Below are positions 1-7,285 of a stretch of DNA of 14,147 nt, piece by piece. The stretch is from an uncultured Clostridium sp. (GTDB lineage: Bacteria > Bacillota_I > Bacilli_A > RF39 > UBA660). Location of the stretch: assembly GCA_945788325.1 (NCBI GenBank), contig CALZLL010000020.1, positions 1-14,147 on the forward strand, written 5' to 3'. Both the position numbers and the translations under genes were made by a program. A model generated the notes under the pieces. That model ran no database searches. It was not told the DNA's origin and was given only the letters and a program-made list of their open reading frames with translations. Each line of letters starts with the position of its first letter. Within the stretch, counting starts at the first letter, position 1.

Positions 1-678
1 CAAACAAAAGAAGCAAAAATAAGAGGTTATGAAAAAGGAAGATTTTCATTTAACGTAAAAGGTGGACGTTGTGAAGCTTGTTGGGGAGATGGAGTTAAAA
101 AAATATCAATGAATTTCTTGCCTGATGTATATGTTCCTTGTGAAGTATGTGGAGGTACAAGATTTAACAAAGAAACCTTAGAAGTAAAATATAAAGGAAA
201 AACAATATATGATGTACTTCAAATGAGGGTAGAAGAAGCTTTGGACTTTTTTGAAAATCATCCTAAAATAAGCCGTAAACTTCAGGTGTTGATAGATGTT
301 GGACTTGGTTACATAAAACTTGGTCAAAGTGCACCTACCTTATCAGGCGGAGAAGCATCACGTGTTAAACTTGCAAAAGAACTTCAGAAAAAACCAACTG
401 GTAAAAGTATATTTATATTAGATGAACCAACAACTGGTCTTCATAGTCATGATATTAAAAAATTACTTACTATTTTAAACAGAATAGTTGATAATGGTGA
501 TACGGTTATTGTTATTGAACATAATTTAGATGTTATAAAAGTAGCAGATCACATTATTGATCTTGGACCAGAAGGCGGAGATGAAGGCGGAATGATAGTT
601 TGCACTGGAACTCCGGAAGAAGTAGCTAAATGTGATAATTCTTATACTGGAAAATATTTAAAAAAATTGCTTAAATAA
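1..678 (+). CDS. uvrA: UvrA, excinuclease ABC subunit A (3' end only)
   Basis: DNA-damage recognition ATPase of nucleotide excision repair; UvrA dimers scan DNA and load UvrB. Only the last 225 codons are present, because the reading frame is already open at base 1; the ATG at 109 is internal. The fragment begins in the C-terminal zinc-finger region, with Cys pairs at fragment residues 24/27 (CEAC) and 47/50 (CEVC). It continues through the second ABC cassette: signature [12 protein letters not shown] at 114-125, Walker B with FILDEP at 138-143, and the H-loop histidine in VIEHN at 174. It ends in the usual short basic tail. Two small departures from the common family sequence are visible: Trp follows the first Cys pair where Gln is usual, and the signature reads GEAS instead of GEAQ. 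A strong hairpin terminator follows 31 bases after the stop. Identification is certain. Confidence 0.97.
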   Translation, partial: QTKEAKIRGYEKGRFSFNVKGGRCEACWGDGVKKISMNFLPDVYVPCEVCGGTRFNKETLEVKYKGKTIYDVLQMRVEEALDFFENHPKISRKLQVLIDVGLGYIKLGQSAPTLSGGEASRVKLAKELQKKPTGKSIFILDEPTTGLHSHDIKKLLTILNRIVDNGDTVIVIEHNLDVIKVADHIIDLGPEGGDEGGMIVCTGTPEEVAKCDNSYTGKYLKKLLK

Positions 679-709
679 AAGGGGGATTTTAAAAGTTCTG
701 GATAATAAT

Positions 710-746
710 AAAGTAGAGATATAAATAATCTTTACTTTATTTTTTT
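710..746 (+). terminator. Rho-independent terminator after uvrA
   Basis: An 11-bp stem (710-720 with 728-738, one G-U pair at 716/732) encloses a 7-base loop and is followed by a run of seven T at 740-746. It separates uvrA from the ArpU-like gene. Confidence 0.85.
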
Positions 747-822
747 ATAATTTATTCATTATTTTAATGTTAACTTTTATAACTTTGAAAATGATAAAAT
801 AAATTTGAAAGGAGCTGTTATC

Positions 823-1242
823 ATGGTACAACCAATAAGTATTTCTTGGACAAAAACAAAGAAAAACGTTGAACAAGTTATATCACAATACGTATATTAT
901 AGTTTATCAGTTGATAATAGTTCCTCATCTAGCATTGAAGATTCATATTTACTTAGTGCTTTAGATTTTAATAGTGTAGATAAAACATATGTAAAAATAG
1001 ATATCGAAGAACAAAAAAGAAGAATTGAATTTGTTAATTACTTTAGATTCTCATTTAATAAACTTACTACTGAAGAAAGAAAAATAATCTACTGGACATA
1101 TCTTGATAAAGAAAATAATTATGATGACAGGTATATTGCTAATAACTTAGGTTTTTCACTAGGATATTACTATATTAAGAAAAAAGAAACGTTAATAAGG
1201 TTTGCTTATTCACTTGGGGTAGAAGAAATAGATAAAAAATAG
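823..1242 (+). CDS. ArpU/sigma-region-4-like transcriptional regulator, small
   Basis: Probable DNA-binding regulator of 139 residues. The C-terminal half (about 80-133) begins LTTEERKIIYWTYL and continues through a tyrosine-rich segment to an LIRFAYSLGV ending. This is the layout of ArpU-family phage late-gene regulators, which resemble sigma-70 region 4; the predicted helix-turn-helix lies at about 100-125. The N-terminal half has a serine run at 33-37 and no domain I recognise. I start it at the ATG at 823, because AAAGGAG at 808-814 sits eight bases upstream; the in-frame TTG at 805 would leave no room for a binding site. The gene is monocistronic between two terminators. Possible -10 elements lie at 778-783 and 795-800, but neither has a good -35. 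Nothing else here looks like phage, so it is either a domesticated regulator or a family member outside phages. Family assignment is from pattern only. Confidence 0.62.
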   Translation: MVQPISISWTKTKKNVEQVISQYVYYSLSVDNSSSSSIEDSYLLSALDFNSVDKTYVKIDIEEQKRRIEFVNYFRFSFNKLTTEERKIIYWTYLDKENNYDDRYIANNLGFSLGYYYIKKKETLIRFAYSLGVEEIDKK

Positions 1243-1253
1243 ATGTTAGTTAT

Positions 1254-1279
1254 AAAAATCCATTTTATGGATTTTTTTT
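1254..1279 (+). terminator. Rho-independent terminator after the ArpU-like gene
   Basis: Perfect 10-bp stem (1254-1263 with 1267-1276), three-base loop, and a T run at 1272-1279 that also forms part of the 3' arm. It begins 12 bases after the stop codon. Confidence 0.85.
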
Positions 1280-1303
1280 GAAATAAAATGTCGTAAAAAT
1301 AAT

Positions 1304-1332
1304 TTTATGATTATCTTTTTATGTGCTATAAT
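1304..1332 (+). promoter_or_regulatory. Promoter of the yvlD-lgt-trxB operon (extended -10)
   Basis: A perfect TATAAT at 1327-1332 is preceded by TGC, giving an extended -10. The -35 at the right distance (TTTATG, 1304-1309) is poor, as is often tolerated with an extended -10. The expected start near 1339 leaves a leader of only about nine bases before the ATG at 1348. Confidence 0.65.
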
Positions 1333-1347
1333 TATTTTGGTGATTAT

Positions 1348-1791
1348 ATGAAAGTTATTGTAGTAGATGATAATAAAAAAAGAAAACCAAATGGTAAAGA
1401 AATAGGTTATAGACTTAACTTGTTTTTAGAATGGTTAATATACATGGTTGGTTATGCCTTTATTTTATTAATTACTTCTAATTTATTTAGGTCTTTATAT
1501 GTCGAAAATTTTTGGTATGGTCTATTAGCAGCAATCATAATATATTTTCTTAATAAAACTGTGAAACCTTTTTTAGTAACTATATCATTACCTCTTATTG
1601 GTATGTCACTTGGTTTATTTTACTTTGTAATTAATATTATCATACTATTAGCAGTAGATTTAATCTTAGGAAAACACTTTTATTTAACAGGATTTTTATC
1701 ACCCTTTGTTGTTTCTATTTTTATAAGTGTAATGAATGTTATCATGGAAAATTTGATAATAAAACCATTAATAGAAAGGTGTAAAAAATAA
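1348..1791 (+). CDS. YvlD-like four-helix membrane protein (phage holin family 4 / DUF360)
   Basis: Integral membrane protein of 147 residues. Hydrophobic segments lie at about 27-45, 54-70, 76-104 (long enough for two passes) and 115-135, after a short basic N-terminus. The block around 66-95, with NKTVKPFL, SLPLIGMSLGLF and a following VIN, matches the PF04020 'four-TMS phage holin' family typified by Bacillus YvlD. Despite the family name, chromosomal members are not lysis proteins and their role is poorly known. The frame is open from an ATG at 1321, but that codon lies before the -10 element (1327-1332) and could not be in the transcript. The ATG at 1348, with GGTGA at 1339-1343, is the credible start. 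It is the first gene of an operon with lgt, one base separating stop and start; uvrA-yvlD-lgt proximity is also seen in Bacillus. Confidence 0.8.
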   Translation: MKVIVVDDNKKRKPNGKEIGYRLNLFLEWLIYMVGYAFILLITSNLFRSLYVENFWYGLLAAIIIYFLNKTVKPFLVTISLPLIGMSLGLFYFVINIIILLAVDLILGKHFYLTGFLSPFVVSIFISVMNVIMENLIIKPLIERCKK

Positions 1792-1792
1792 T

Positions 1793-2602
1793 ATGAATCC
1801 AATTGCAATAAGTATAGGACCACTTACTATAACGTGGTATTCAATATGTATTTTATCAGGTATTATATTAGCTAGTATCATTATAAATAAGGAAGCTAAA
1901 AAGTATAATATTCCAGCTAATTTTATTACTAACTTAATATTTTGGTGTGTTATTTTTGGACTTTTAGGAGCTAGAATATATTATGTTATATTTAATTTAG
2001 ATTATTATTTAGCATCACCAATAGAAATTATTAAGATATGGAACGGAGGACTTGCTATTCATGGTGGGATAATAGCAGGGGTAATAACTTTAATTTTATA
2101 TTGTAAAAAATATGGAATTAATATTTTGAAAATGACAGATATTGCTGTGCCAGGTTTGATTTTAGCACAAGGTATTGGAAGATGGGGAAACTTTTTTAAT
2201 AGTGAGGCACATGGTGGCATTGTATCTCGTACTTTTTTAGAAGGGCTTCATTTGCCAAAGTTTATAATAAATGGAATGCATATAGGAAATCATTATTATC
2301 ATCCTACGTTCTTATATGAATCATTACTTTGTGTAATTGGTTTTATATTTTTATATTTTATTAGAAAAAATAAAAACATAAAGCTTGGTAATACTACTTC
2401 TTTCTACTTAATATGGTATGGTACGGTAAGATTCTTTATCGAATCACTTAGAACAGATAGTTTGATGCTTGGTAGTTTAAAGATGGCTCAGATTGTATCG
2501 ATAATAATGGTTGTTATTGGCATTATAATGTTTATAATTACAACTATAAAGTGTAAAAAATATAAGGATGTAGGAGCTAAAGAAAATGAAATCAAATGCT
2601 AA
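1793..2602 (+). CDS. lgt: Prolipoprotein diacylglyceryl transferase
   Basis: Membrane enzyme that transfers diacylglycerol from phosphatidylglycerol to the lipobox cysteine of prelipoproteins, the first step of lipoprotein maturation. It has 269 residues, a normal family length. The opening IGPLTITWYSICILSG is typical. Signatures are in order: NGGLAIHGG at 84-92, GRWGNFFNSEAHGG at 129-142 (Arg130 and Asn133 match the catalytic-region RxxN), HPTFLYES at 170-177, and RFFIESLR at 213-220, whose Arg and Glu match the essential C-terminal pair. At least six hydrophobic segments are visible. The start is fixed by GAAAGGTG at 1774-1781, inside the end of the upstream gene. It overlaps trxB by 17 bases. 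In Bacillus hprK lies directly upstream of lgt; it is absent here. Confidence 0.97.
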   Translation: MNPIAISIGPLTITWYSICILSGIILASIIINKEAKKYNIPANFITNLIFWCVIFGLLGARIYYVIFNLDYYLASPIEIIKIWNGGLAIHGGIIAGVITLILYCKKYGINILKMTDIAVPGLILAQGIGRWGNFFNSEAHGGIVSRTFLEGLHLPKFIINGMHIGNHYYHPTFLYESLLCVIGFIFLYFIRKNKNIKLGNTTSFYLIWYGTVRFFIESLRTDSLMLGSLKMAQIVSIIMVVIGIIMFIITTIKCKKYKDVGAKENEIKC

Positions 2603-3497
2603 TTATGATGTTATTATAATAGGGGCTGGACCAGGAGGAATAAGTGCGGCAATATATTTTAAAAGAGCAGGTATTAATCCATTAATTATAGAAGCAGATG
2701 CTCCTGGTGGAACGCTAAATAAAACACATAAAATAGAAAATTATCCAGGATATGTAGATAAAGATGGTACTACTCTTGCTTTTAGAATGTATAGTCAAAT
2801 AGAAGAACTTGGCGTAGAATTAAAATCTGAAAAAGTAATTAATATTGAAAGAAAGACATCTCGATATGAAGTAAAAACAAATTCTAACTCATATTTCTCA
2901 AATTATGTTTTAATAGCAACAGGTAAGATTCCTAGAAAACTAAAAGCAATAAATGCTGATAAGTTTGAAGGTAAAGGTATTTCATATTGTACTATTTGTG
3001 ATGGTGCATTATATAAAAATAAAGATATTGCAATAATTGGTGGAGGTAATTCAGCTATGGAAGCAGTATCTTACATGAAAGATATAGCAAATAATATATA
3101 TGTAATTAATAGGTCTTTAAATTTAAGAGCAGATGAAGAAGAGAAAAAAGTTATAAATAATTCTAATGTTAAAGTAATCTATGATGCTAACGTAGTTGAA
3201 ATAATAGGAAAAGATAAAGTTGAAAAGATAAAACTTGATAATGGTGACAGTTTAGATGTAAGTGCCGTCTTTATTTGTATAGGTCAAGATTCTAATTTAG
3301 CATATTATCAAAACCTTGATTTAAAATCTGATGCTTTAGGAATAATAGTAGACAAAGATATGAAAACAAGTGATGATAACGTTTATGCATGTGGTGATGC
3401 AATAAGTAAAGATCTATATCAAGTAGTAACAGCAACTAGTGAAGGAGCCATAGCAGCAACAAACATTATTAAAAAAATAAGAAAGTCTAATAATTAA
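2586..3497 (+). CDS. trxB: Thioredoxin reductase (thioredoxin-disulfide reductase)
   Basis: FAD flavoenzyme that reduces thioredoxin with a pyridine nucleotide; 303 residues, a little under the usual 310-320. FAD-binding GAGPGG lies at 13-18, the redox pair Cys135/Cys138 in CTICDG, the nucleotide-binding GGGNSAMEA at 152-160, and the second FAD motif around NVYACGD at 265-271. The stretch that normally reads HRRxxxR, and grips the 2'-phosphate of NADPH, is NRSLNLR at 175-181, so the first His and second Arg are lost. Cofactor preference may therefore differ, and other low-molecular-weight TrxR-like flavoproteins remain possible. AGGAG at 2572-2576 supports the start, nine bases before the ATG. 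Translation is coupled to lgt by overlap. The stop codon falls in the loop region of the following terminator. Confidence 0.92.
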   Translation: MKSNANYDVIIIGAGPGGISAAIYFKRAGINPLIIEADAPGGTLNKTHKIENYPGYVDKDGTTLAFRMYSQIEELGVELKSEKVINIERKTSRYEVKTNSNSYFSNYVLIATGKIPRKLKAINADKFEGKGISYCTICDGALYKNKDIAIIGGGNSAMEAVSYMKDIANNIYVINRSLNLRADEEEKKVINNSNVKVIYDANVVEIIGKDKVEKIKLDNGDSLDVSAVFICIGQDSNLAYYQNLDLKSDALGIIVDKDMKTSDDNVYACGDAISKDLYQVVTATSEGAIAATNIIKKIRKSNN

Positions 3498-3513
3498 TTA
3501 TTAGGCTTTTTTT
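3482..3513 (+). terminator. Rho-independent terminator overlapping the 3' end of trxB
   Basis: A 12-bp stem (3482-3493 with 3498-3509, one G-U pair at 3486/3505), a four-base loop and a T tail reaching 3513. The trxB stop codon (3495-3497) is inside the hairpin, so a ribosome finishing trxB would sit on the terminator. Confidence 0.88.
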
Positions 3514-3542
3514 CTAAAATTAATAAAAAACACCTGGATATG

Positions 3543-3571
3543 TTGAAAAAGAAAACATTATTTGATATAAT
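3543..3571 (+). promoter_or_regulatory. Promoter of whiA
   Basis: TTGAAA at 3543-3548, a 17-bp spacer, and a perfect TATAAT at 3566-3571 preceded by TGA (extended -10). The predicted start near 3578 gives a leader of about 16 bases. It overlaps the upstream in-frame extension of whiA and so excludes the earlier ATG at 3540. Confidence 0.85.
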
Positions 3572-3593
3572 CTATCTAGTAGGATGTGATAGT

Positions 3594-4526
3594 ATGACAT
3601 TTTCAAGTAAAATTAAAAAAGAGATAAGTACAACAGAATGTACTAGGGCAGAATATTTATCTGAATTATCTGGAATTATTAGAACTAGTGCTGAGATAAA
3701 AATATATAATATTAAAATTCAAACGGAAAATAAGTTTGTTGCAAATCGTATATTTGGTTTGTTTAAAATTTTATATGATATTAATCTAAATATATCTTTA
3801 AGAAAAAACTATAATTTTAAGAAAAATGAAATATATGTTTTGGAATTGAAAAAAGATACCTTAAAAGTGTTAAGGGACTTAGGTATAATAAACGAAAAAA
3901 ATCAGTTACTTAGAATACCTAGTGATTCATTATTATCCGACGAAGAATTAAGAAGGGCATACTTAAGGGGAGTATTTATGGTATCTGGTAGTTTAAATGA
4001 TCCTAAAACATCTAGATATCATTTGGAATTTTTAATAAATGATACTGATTATGCAAATTTTTTAAATAAATTATTAAGAGATAATGATTTGAATAGTAAA
4101 ATTTTGCATCGTAAAAAGGGATACATGATATATATTAAAGAAGCTGAAAAAATAAGTGATTTTTTAAGACTTATAAGGGCATATAATGGTGTTATGTATT
4201 ATGAAGAAATAAGAGTATATCGTGAAAAGATAAACATGACTAATCGTTTAAATAATTGTGAACAAGCTAACGTTGAAAAAATGGTAGCAACATCTAATAA
4301 ACTTATTTCGGAAATAAATTATATAAAAGAAAAGGGTATGTATGATTTGCTTGATGAAAAAGTAAGAGAAAGTGCGGATTATAGAGTTAGATATCCTGAA
4401 ACTTCACTTTTGGAGCTAAGTAAGATAATAACTTTAGAAACTGGATTAAACGTAAGTAAATCATGTTTAAATCATAGATTTAGAAAGATAAAAGAATTTG
4501 CAGATAAGATAAGGAATCAAAATTAA
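3594..4526 (+). CDS. whiA: WhiA, DNA-binding protein of the LAGLIDADG/HTH family
   Basis: WhiA is conserved in Gram-positive bacteria. It controls sporulation genes in Streptomyces, and in Bacillus is tied to cell division and chromosome segregation. From the ATG at 3594 the protein has 310 residues, the usual length. The N-terminal half contains the degenerate LAGLIDADG-like core with AYLRGVFMVSGSLNDP at 122-137 and YHLEF at 142-146. TNRLNNCEQANVEKMV at 216-231 is the family's linker signature, and the C-terminal helix-turn-helix ends in CLNHRFRKIKE at 291-301. The frame is open from 3540, but those codons coincide with the promoter. AGGATGTGA at 3581-3589 is the likely ribosome binding site. 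The usual partners rapZ and yvcK are absent. parA starts 90 bases downstream with no convincing terminator between, so some read-through is possible. Confidence 0.95.
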   Translation: MTFSSKIKKEISTTECTRAEYLSELSGIIRTSAEIKIYNIKIQTENKFVANRIFGLFKILYDINLNISLRKNYNFKKNEIYVLELKKDTLKVLRDLGIINEKNQLLRIPSDSLLSDEELRRAYLRGVFMVSGSLNDPKTSRYHLEFLINDTDYANFLNKLLRDNDLNSKILHRKKGYMIYIKEAEKISDFLRLIRAYNGVMYYEEIRVYREKINMTNRLNNCEQANVEKMVATSNKLISEINYIKEKGMYDLLDEKVRESADYRVRYPETSLLELSKIITLETGLNVSKSCLNHRFRKIKEFADKIRNQN

Positions 4527-4557
4527 TATAAATAACACTTTAAAAAATACCTTTTTT

Positions 4558-4586
4558 TTGATAGAATGGTATTGTTAATTAATAAT
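4558..4586 (+). promoter_or_regulatory. Promoter of the parA-parB-mscS-DUF951-abgT operon
   Basis: TTGATA at 4558-4563, a 17-bp spacer, and AATAAT at 4581-4586, each differing from consensus at one position. The -35 begins at the end of a run of eight T (4552-4559). That run could form a weak A/T-only hairpin with the A run before it, but I do not call it a terminator. Predicted start near 4593. Confidence 0.6.
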
Positions 4587-4615
4587 AGAAAAGTAAGTAG
4601 AAAGAAGTGAGGCAC

Positions 4616-5413
4616 GTGGGAAGAGTAATAGCATTGGTAAATCAAAAAGGTGGTGTAGGTAAAACTACAACTAGTATTAATTTGGCAGCTTCACTAGGAG
4701 TTCAAAATAAAAAAGTATTACTTATTGACTTAGATCCTCAAGGTAATGCATCAACTGGAGTTGGAATTAATAAGGGTGATGTTGATAAAAGCATATATGA
4801 TTTATTATTAGGAAGATGCATAGCTAATCAAGCAATAATTAGGACTAATTTTAAAAATTTAAGTATAATACCAGCAACTATTAATCTAGCTGGAGCTGAT
4901 ATAGAATTAATTGAAAAATCAAAGCAAGATCCTAATTTTCAAAAGAATATGCAATTAAGACTTGCTCTTGAGCCTATTAGAAATGATTATGATTTCATAA
5001 TAATTGATTGTCCGCCATCATTGGGATTATTAACTACTAACGCTCTTACGGCTGCAAATTCGGTTTTAATTCCTGTACAATGTGAGTTTTTTGCACTAGA
5101 AGGAATAATGCAACTTTTAAATTCAATTATGCTAGCGCAAAAGAAGCTTAATCCAGGTTTAGAAATAGAAGGTGTATTACTTACTATGCTTGATTCTAGA
5201 ACTAACTTAGGATTAGAAGTTGTAGAAGAAATAAGAGGATTTTTTAAGGAAAGAGTATATAATACTTTAATTCCTAGATTAATAAGATTAACTGAGGCTC
5301 CTAGCCATGGAAAACCAATCGTTGCGTACGATCCAATGAGTCGTGGAACCGAAGCATACCTTAATTTAGCAAAGGAGGTAATTGAACAAGATGAAAGAAG
5401 AAAACAACAATAA
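4616..5413 (+). CDS. parA: ParA/Soj chromosome-partitioning ATPase
   Basis: ParA-family ATPase that, with ParB, moves or loads the replication-origin region; Soj homologues also regulate DnaA. It has 265 residues, typical of chromosomal Soj. The deviant Walker A box KGGVGKTTT lies at 11-19, with the signature Lys11 and the P-loop Lys16. The A' motif LIDLDPQGN is at 36-44, and Walker B with IIIDCPPSLG at 128-137. I chose the GTG at 4616, since it gives the family's standard opening (MGRVIALVNQKGG); GAGG at 4609-4612 is close upstream. A GTG at 4607 would add three residues and cannot be excluded. The gene heads a five-gene operon and overlaps parB by 23 bases, with parB's strong ribosome binding site lying inside it. 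Confidence 0.95.
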   Translation: MGRVIALVNQKGGVGKTTTSINLAASLGVQNKKVLLIDLDPQGNASTGVGINKGDVDKSIYDLLLGRCIANQAIIRTNFKNLSIIPATINLAGADIELIEKSKQDPNFQKNMQLRLALEPIRNDYDFIIIDCPPSLGLLTTNALTAANSVLIPVQCEFFALEGIMQLLNSIMLAQKKLNPGLEIEGVLLTMLDSRTNLGLEVVEEIRGFFKERVYNTLIPRLIRLTEAPSHGKPIVAYDPMSRGTEAYLNLAKEVIEQDERRKQQ

Positions 5414-6281
5414 AAGAAGAGCTTTAGGAATGGGTTTAGAACAACTATTTAATTCTGAAATGTTAGACTTTGATCAAGTTGAAGAAAAAATTGTTAAAGA
5501 AACCCCAAAAGATGAAATAGTAGAAATACCATTAAATGAGTTAATGAGTAACCCATATCAACCAAGAAAGGTTTTTGATGAAGAAGCTTTAAGAGAATTA
5601 TCTTTGTCAATAAAAGAACATGGTGTATTTCAACCTATCATAGTTAAGAAAAGCATTAAAGGATATAACATAATAGCTGGTGAAAGAAGAGCTAAAGCAT
5701 CAGAACTAGCAGGACTAACTAAAATACCTGCTATTATAAGAGATTTTACTGATGATGAAATGATGCAAGTAGCTTTACTTGAAAATTTACAGCGCGAAGA
5801 CTTATCTGCTATAGAAGAAGCAAAAGCTTATAAATCAATCATTGAATCACTTCGTTTGACACAAGATGAATTAGCAAAAAAACTAGGTAAATCTAGAAGT
5901 CATATAACTAATATGCTTGGTCTTTTAAGATTACCATTATCAGTTCAAGACATGGTATTATATGGGAAGATTTCTATGGGACATGCAAGGGTTTTAAGTA
6001 AACTAGAAAGTCATGATCAAATAGAAGAGTTAGCAAATAAGATAGTAAGTGAAAACTTAAGCGTAAGGGAACTTGAAAATTTAACTGAGTCTAATACTTT
6101 TGTAAGAAGTACTCCAGTTTCAAAACCAAAGAAATCTAAAGAATATAAGTATGTAGAAGATGCTATGAAGGAAAAATTAGGAACTAAGGTATCAATCGCT
6201 GGTAATAAAATAAAGATTTCTTTTGCTACTAAAGAAGATTTAAACAGAATACTTGAAATATTAAACATAGAAGTAGAATAG
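5391..6281 (+). CDS. parB: ParB/Spo0J partition protein, CTP-dependent clamp
   Basis: Centromere-binding protein that loads at parS sites, binds CTP, slides and spreads, and recruits SMC. It has 296 residues. After a flexible N-terminus with the ALGMGLEQLF ParA-stimulating segment (11-20), the ParB/Srx domain shows NPYQPRKVF at 54-62 and the nucleotide-binding GERR box at 97-100. ENLQRED follows at 131-137, then the parS-reading helix-turn-helix from LTQDELAKKLGKSRSHITN (156-174), and a C-terminal dimerisation part. The GERR box continues AKA, not xRA, so the third arginine is Lys102. AAGGAGGT at 5372-5379 favours the ATG at 5391; the TTG at 5382 is too close to it. I see no good parS sequence in the window. 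Confidence 0.96.
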   Translation: MKEENNNKRRALGMGLEQLFNSEMLDFDQVEEKIVKETPKDEIVEIPLNELMSNPYQPRKVFDEEALRELSLSIKEHGVFQPIIVKKSIKGYNIIAGERRAKASELAGLTKIPAIIRDFTDDEMMQVALLENLQREDLSAIEEAKAYKSIIESLRLTQDELAKKLGKSRSHITNMLGLLRLPLSVQDMVLYGKISMGHARVLSKLESHDQIEELANKIVSENLSVRELENLTESNTFVRSTPVSKPKKSKEYKYVEDAMKEKLGTKVSIAGNKIKISFATKEDLNRILEILNIEVE

Positions 6282-6291
6282 GAGTGATGCT

Positions 6292-7098
6292 ATGAAAATC
6301 TTTGGAATAACCATAGCAAAAGAAATATACATGACAATTATCATAGTATTACTTGCTTTTATTATTGAAAAAACCTTAAAAACAATTGTTAAAAAAACAT
6401 TTGATCCAGATAAAAAACATAAAAAGTTTGACGCAAGAAAATTAAGTACAATAAGAAGCTTATTATGTAGTTTGGTAAAATACGTAGTATGGATTTTTGC
6501 ACTATTATCTCTTTTAGGACTTTATGGTGTTAATACAGCTGCTTTAGTAACTGGATTAGGAGTTGTAAGTTTGGTTGTTGGACTTGCTTTTCAAGATATT
6601 TTAAAAGATGTTTTAGCAGGCACTTCAATTCTTTTTGAAAATTGGTTTGCAGTAGGAGATTTAGTAAAAATAGGTGATTTTACTGGAACAATTCTTTCGG
6701 TTGGTTTAAAATCCACTAGGATTCAAGCTTATACCGGTGAAATAAGAATAATTTCAAATCGTAATATAAATGAAGTTACTAATTATAGTTTAGATAAAAC
6801 TTTAGCAGTAGTAGATATCCCAGTAAGTTATGAAACAAAACTTGATAAAGCAGAAAAAATACTTAAGCTAACAGCTGCTACACTAAAAGAAAAACTTCCT
6901 ATGCTTGTTGAAGAACCAGAAGTTTGGGGCGTTCAATCTTTAGCAGATTCATCAGTTTTATTTAGAATTGTAGGCAAGTGTAAACCAGCTAAACATTTTG
7001 AGGTTGAAAGACAAATGAAAAAAGAATTTAAAGAAGCTTTAGATAAAAATGGAATAAAGATTCCATATATGCAAATAGAGGTTCATAATGAAAAATAA
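6292..7098 (+). CDS. MscS-family small-conductance mechanosensitive channel
   Basis: Channel that opens under membrane tension and releases solutes after osmotic downshift. It has 268 residues, close to E. coli MscS. Membrane segments lie at about 9-28, 60-79 and 82-101. The last is the pore helix: it is rich in Gly and Ala, with GLGVVSLVVGLAFQDILKDVLAG at 88-110. The following FENWFAVGDLVKIGDFTGTI starts the beta domain. The soluble alpha/beta domain ends at IPYMQIEVH. AGGAGTGA at 6280-6287 precedes the ATG. It begins ten bases after parB and overlaps the DUF951 gene by 11 bases. An MscS gene between parB and ychF is a recurrent arrangement in Bacilli. Confidence 0.93.
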   Translation: MKIFGITIAKEIYMTIIIVLLAFIIEKTLKTIVKKTFDPDKKHKKFDARKLSTIRSLLCSLVKYVVWIFALLSLLGLYGVNTAALVTGLGVVSLVVGLAFQDILKDVLAGTSILFENWFAVGDLVKIGDFTGTILSVGLKSTRIQAYTGEIRIISNRNINEVTNYSLDKTLAVVDIPVSYETKLDKAEKILKLTAATLKEKLPMLVEEPEVWGVQSLADSSVLFRIVGKCKPAKHFEVERQMKKEFKEALDKNGIKIPYMQIEVHNEK

Positions 7099-7285
7099 TT
7101 ATGGTTTAAATTCAATTGTTGAAATGAAAAAACAACACCCTTGTGGATGTAATAAGTTTCGTATTACAAGAGTTGGTGTTGATATTAAAATAGAGTGCAC
7201 TAATTGTGGTAGAACAATTATGTTATCAAGAGTAGATTTTAATAAAAAGATTAAAAAGGTGCTTATGGAGGTAGAAAATGATTAA
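7088..7285 (+). CDS. DUF951 family protein, four-cysteine
   Basis: Small protein of 65 residues matching the DUF951 family, which has no firmly established function. The hallmark VEMKKQHPCG (11-20) is followed by a short beta-rich segment, TRVGVDIKIECTNCGRTIML at 27-46, and a basic tail. Cys19, Cys21, Cys37 and Cys40 could hold a zinc ion; that is inference from spacing. It overlaps the mscS stop by 11 bases and the following transporter start by 8, so the three genes are translationally coupled. The GAGG at 7079-7082 serves as ribosome binding site. DUF951 genes next to ychF and parB are common in Bacilli, which supports the call. Confidence 0.9.
   Translation: MKNNYGLNSIVEMKKQHPCGCNKFRITRVGVDIKIECTNCGRTIMLSRVDFNKKIKKVLMEVEND

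Noticed and set aside
1321..1347. ATG at 1321 as the start of the YvlD-like gene.
   Set aside because: It lies upstream of the TATAAT at 1327-1332, so it would not be transcribed from that promoter, and it has no ribosome binding site.
3540..3593. In-frame ATG at 3540 as a longer whiA start.
   Set aside because: The codons overlap the whiA promoter (3543-3571) and add 18 residues that the family lacks; the ATG at 3594 gives the standard WhiA N-terminus.
4542..4559. A6-TACC-T8 as a whiA terminator.
   Set aside because: The stem would be A-T pairs only and very weak, and its end merges with the parA -35; possible but unsupported.
4613..4618. CACGTG at the parA start as a parS site.
   Set aside because: Only the central six bases match; the flanks do not form the TGTTTC/GAAACA arms. 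CACGTG at 361, in uvrA, fails in the same way. No credible parS was found.
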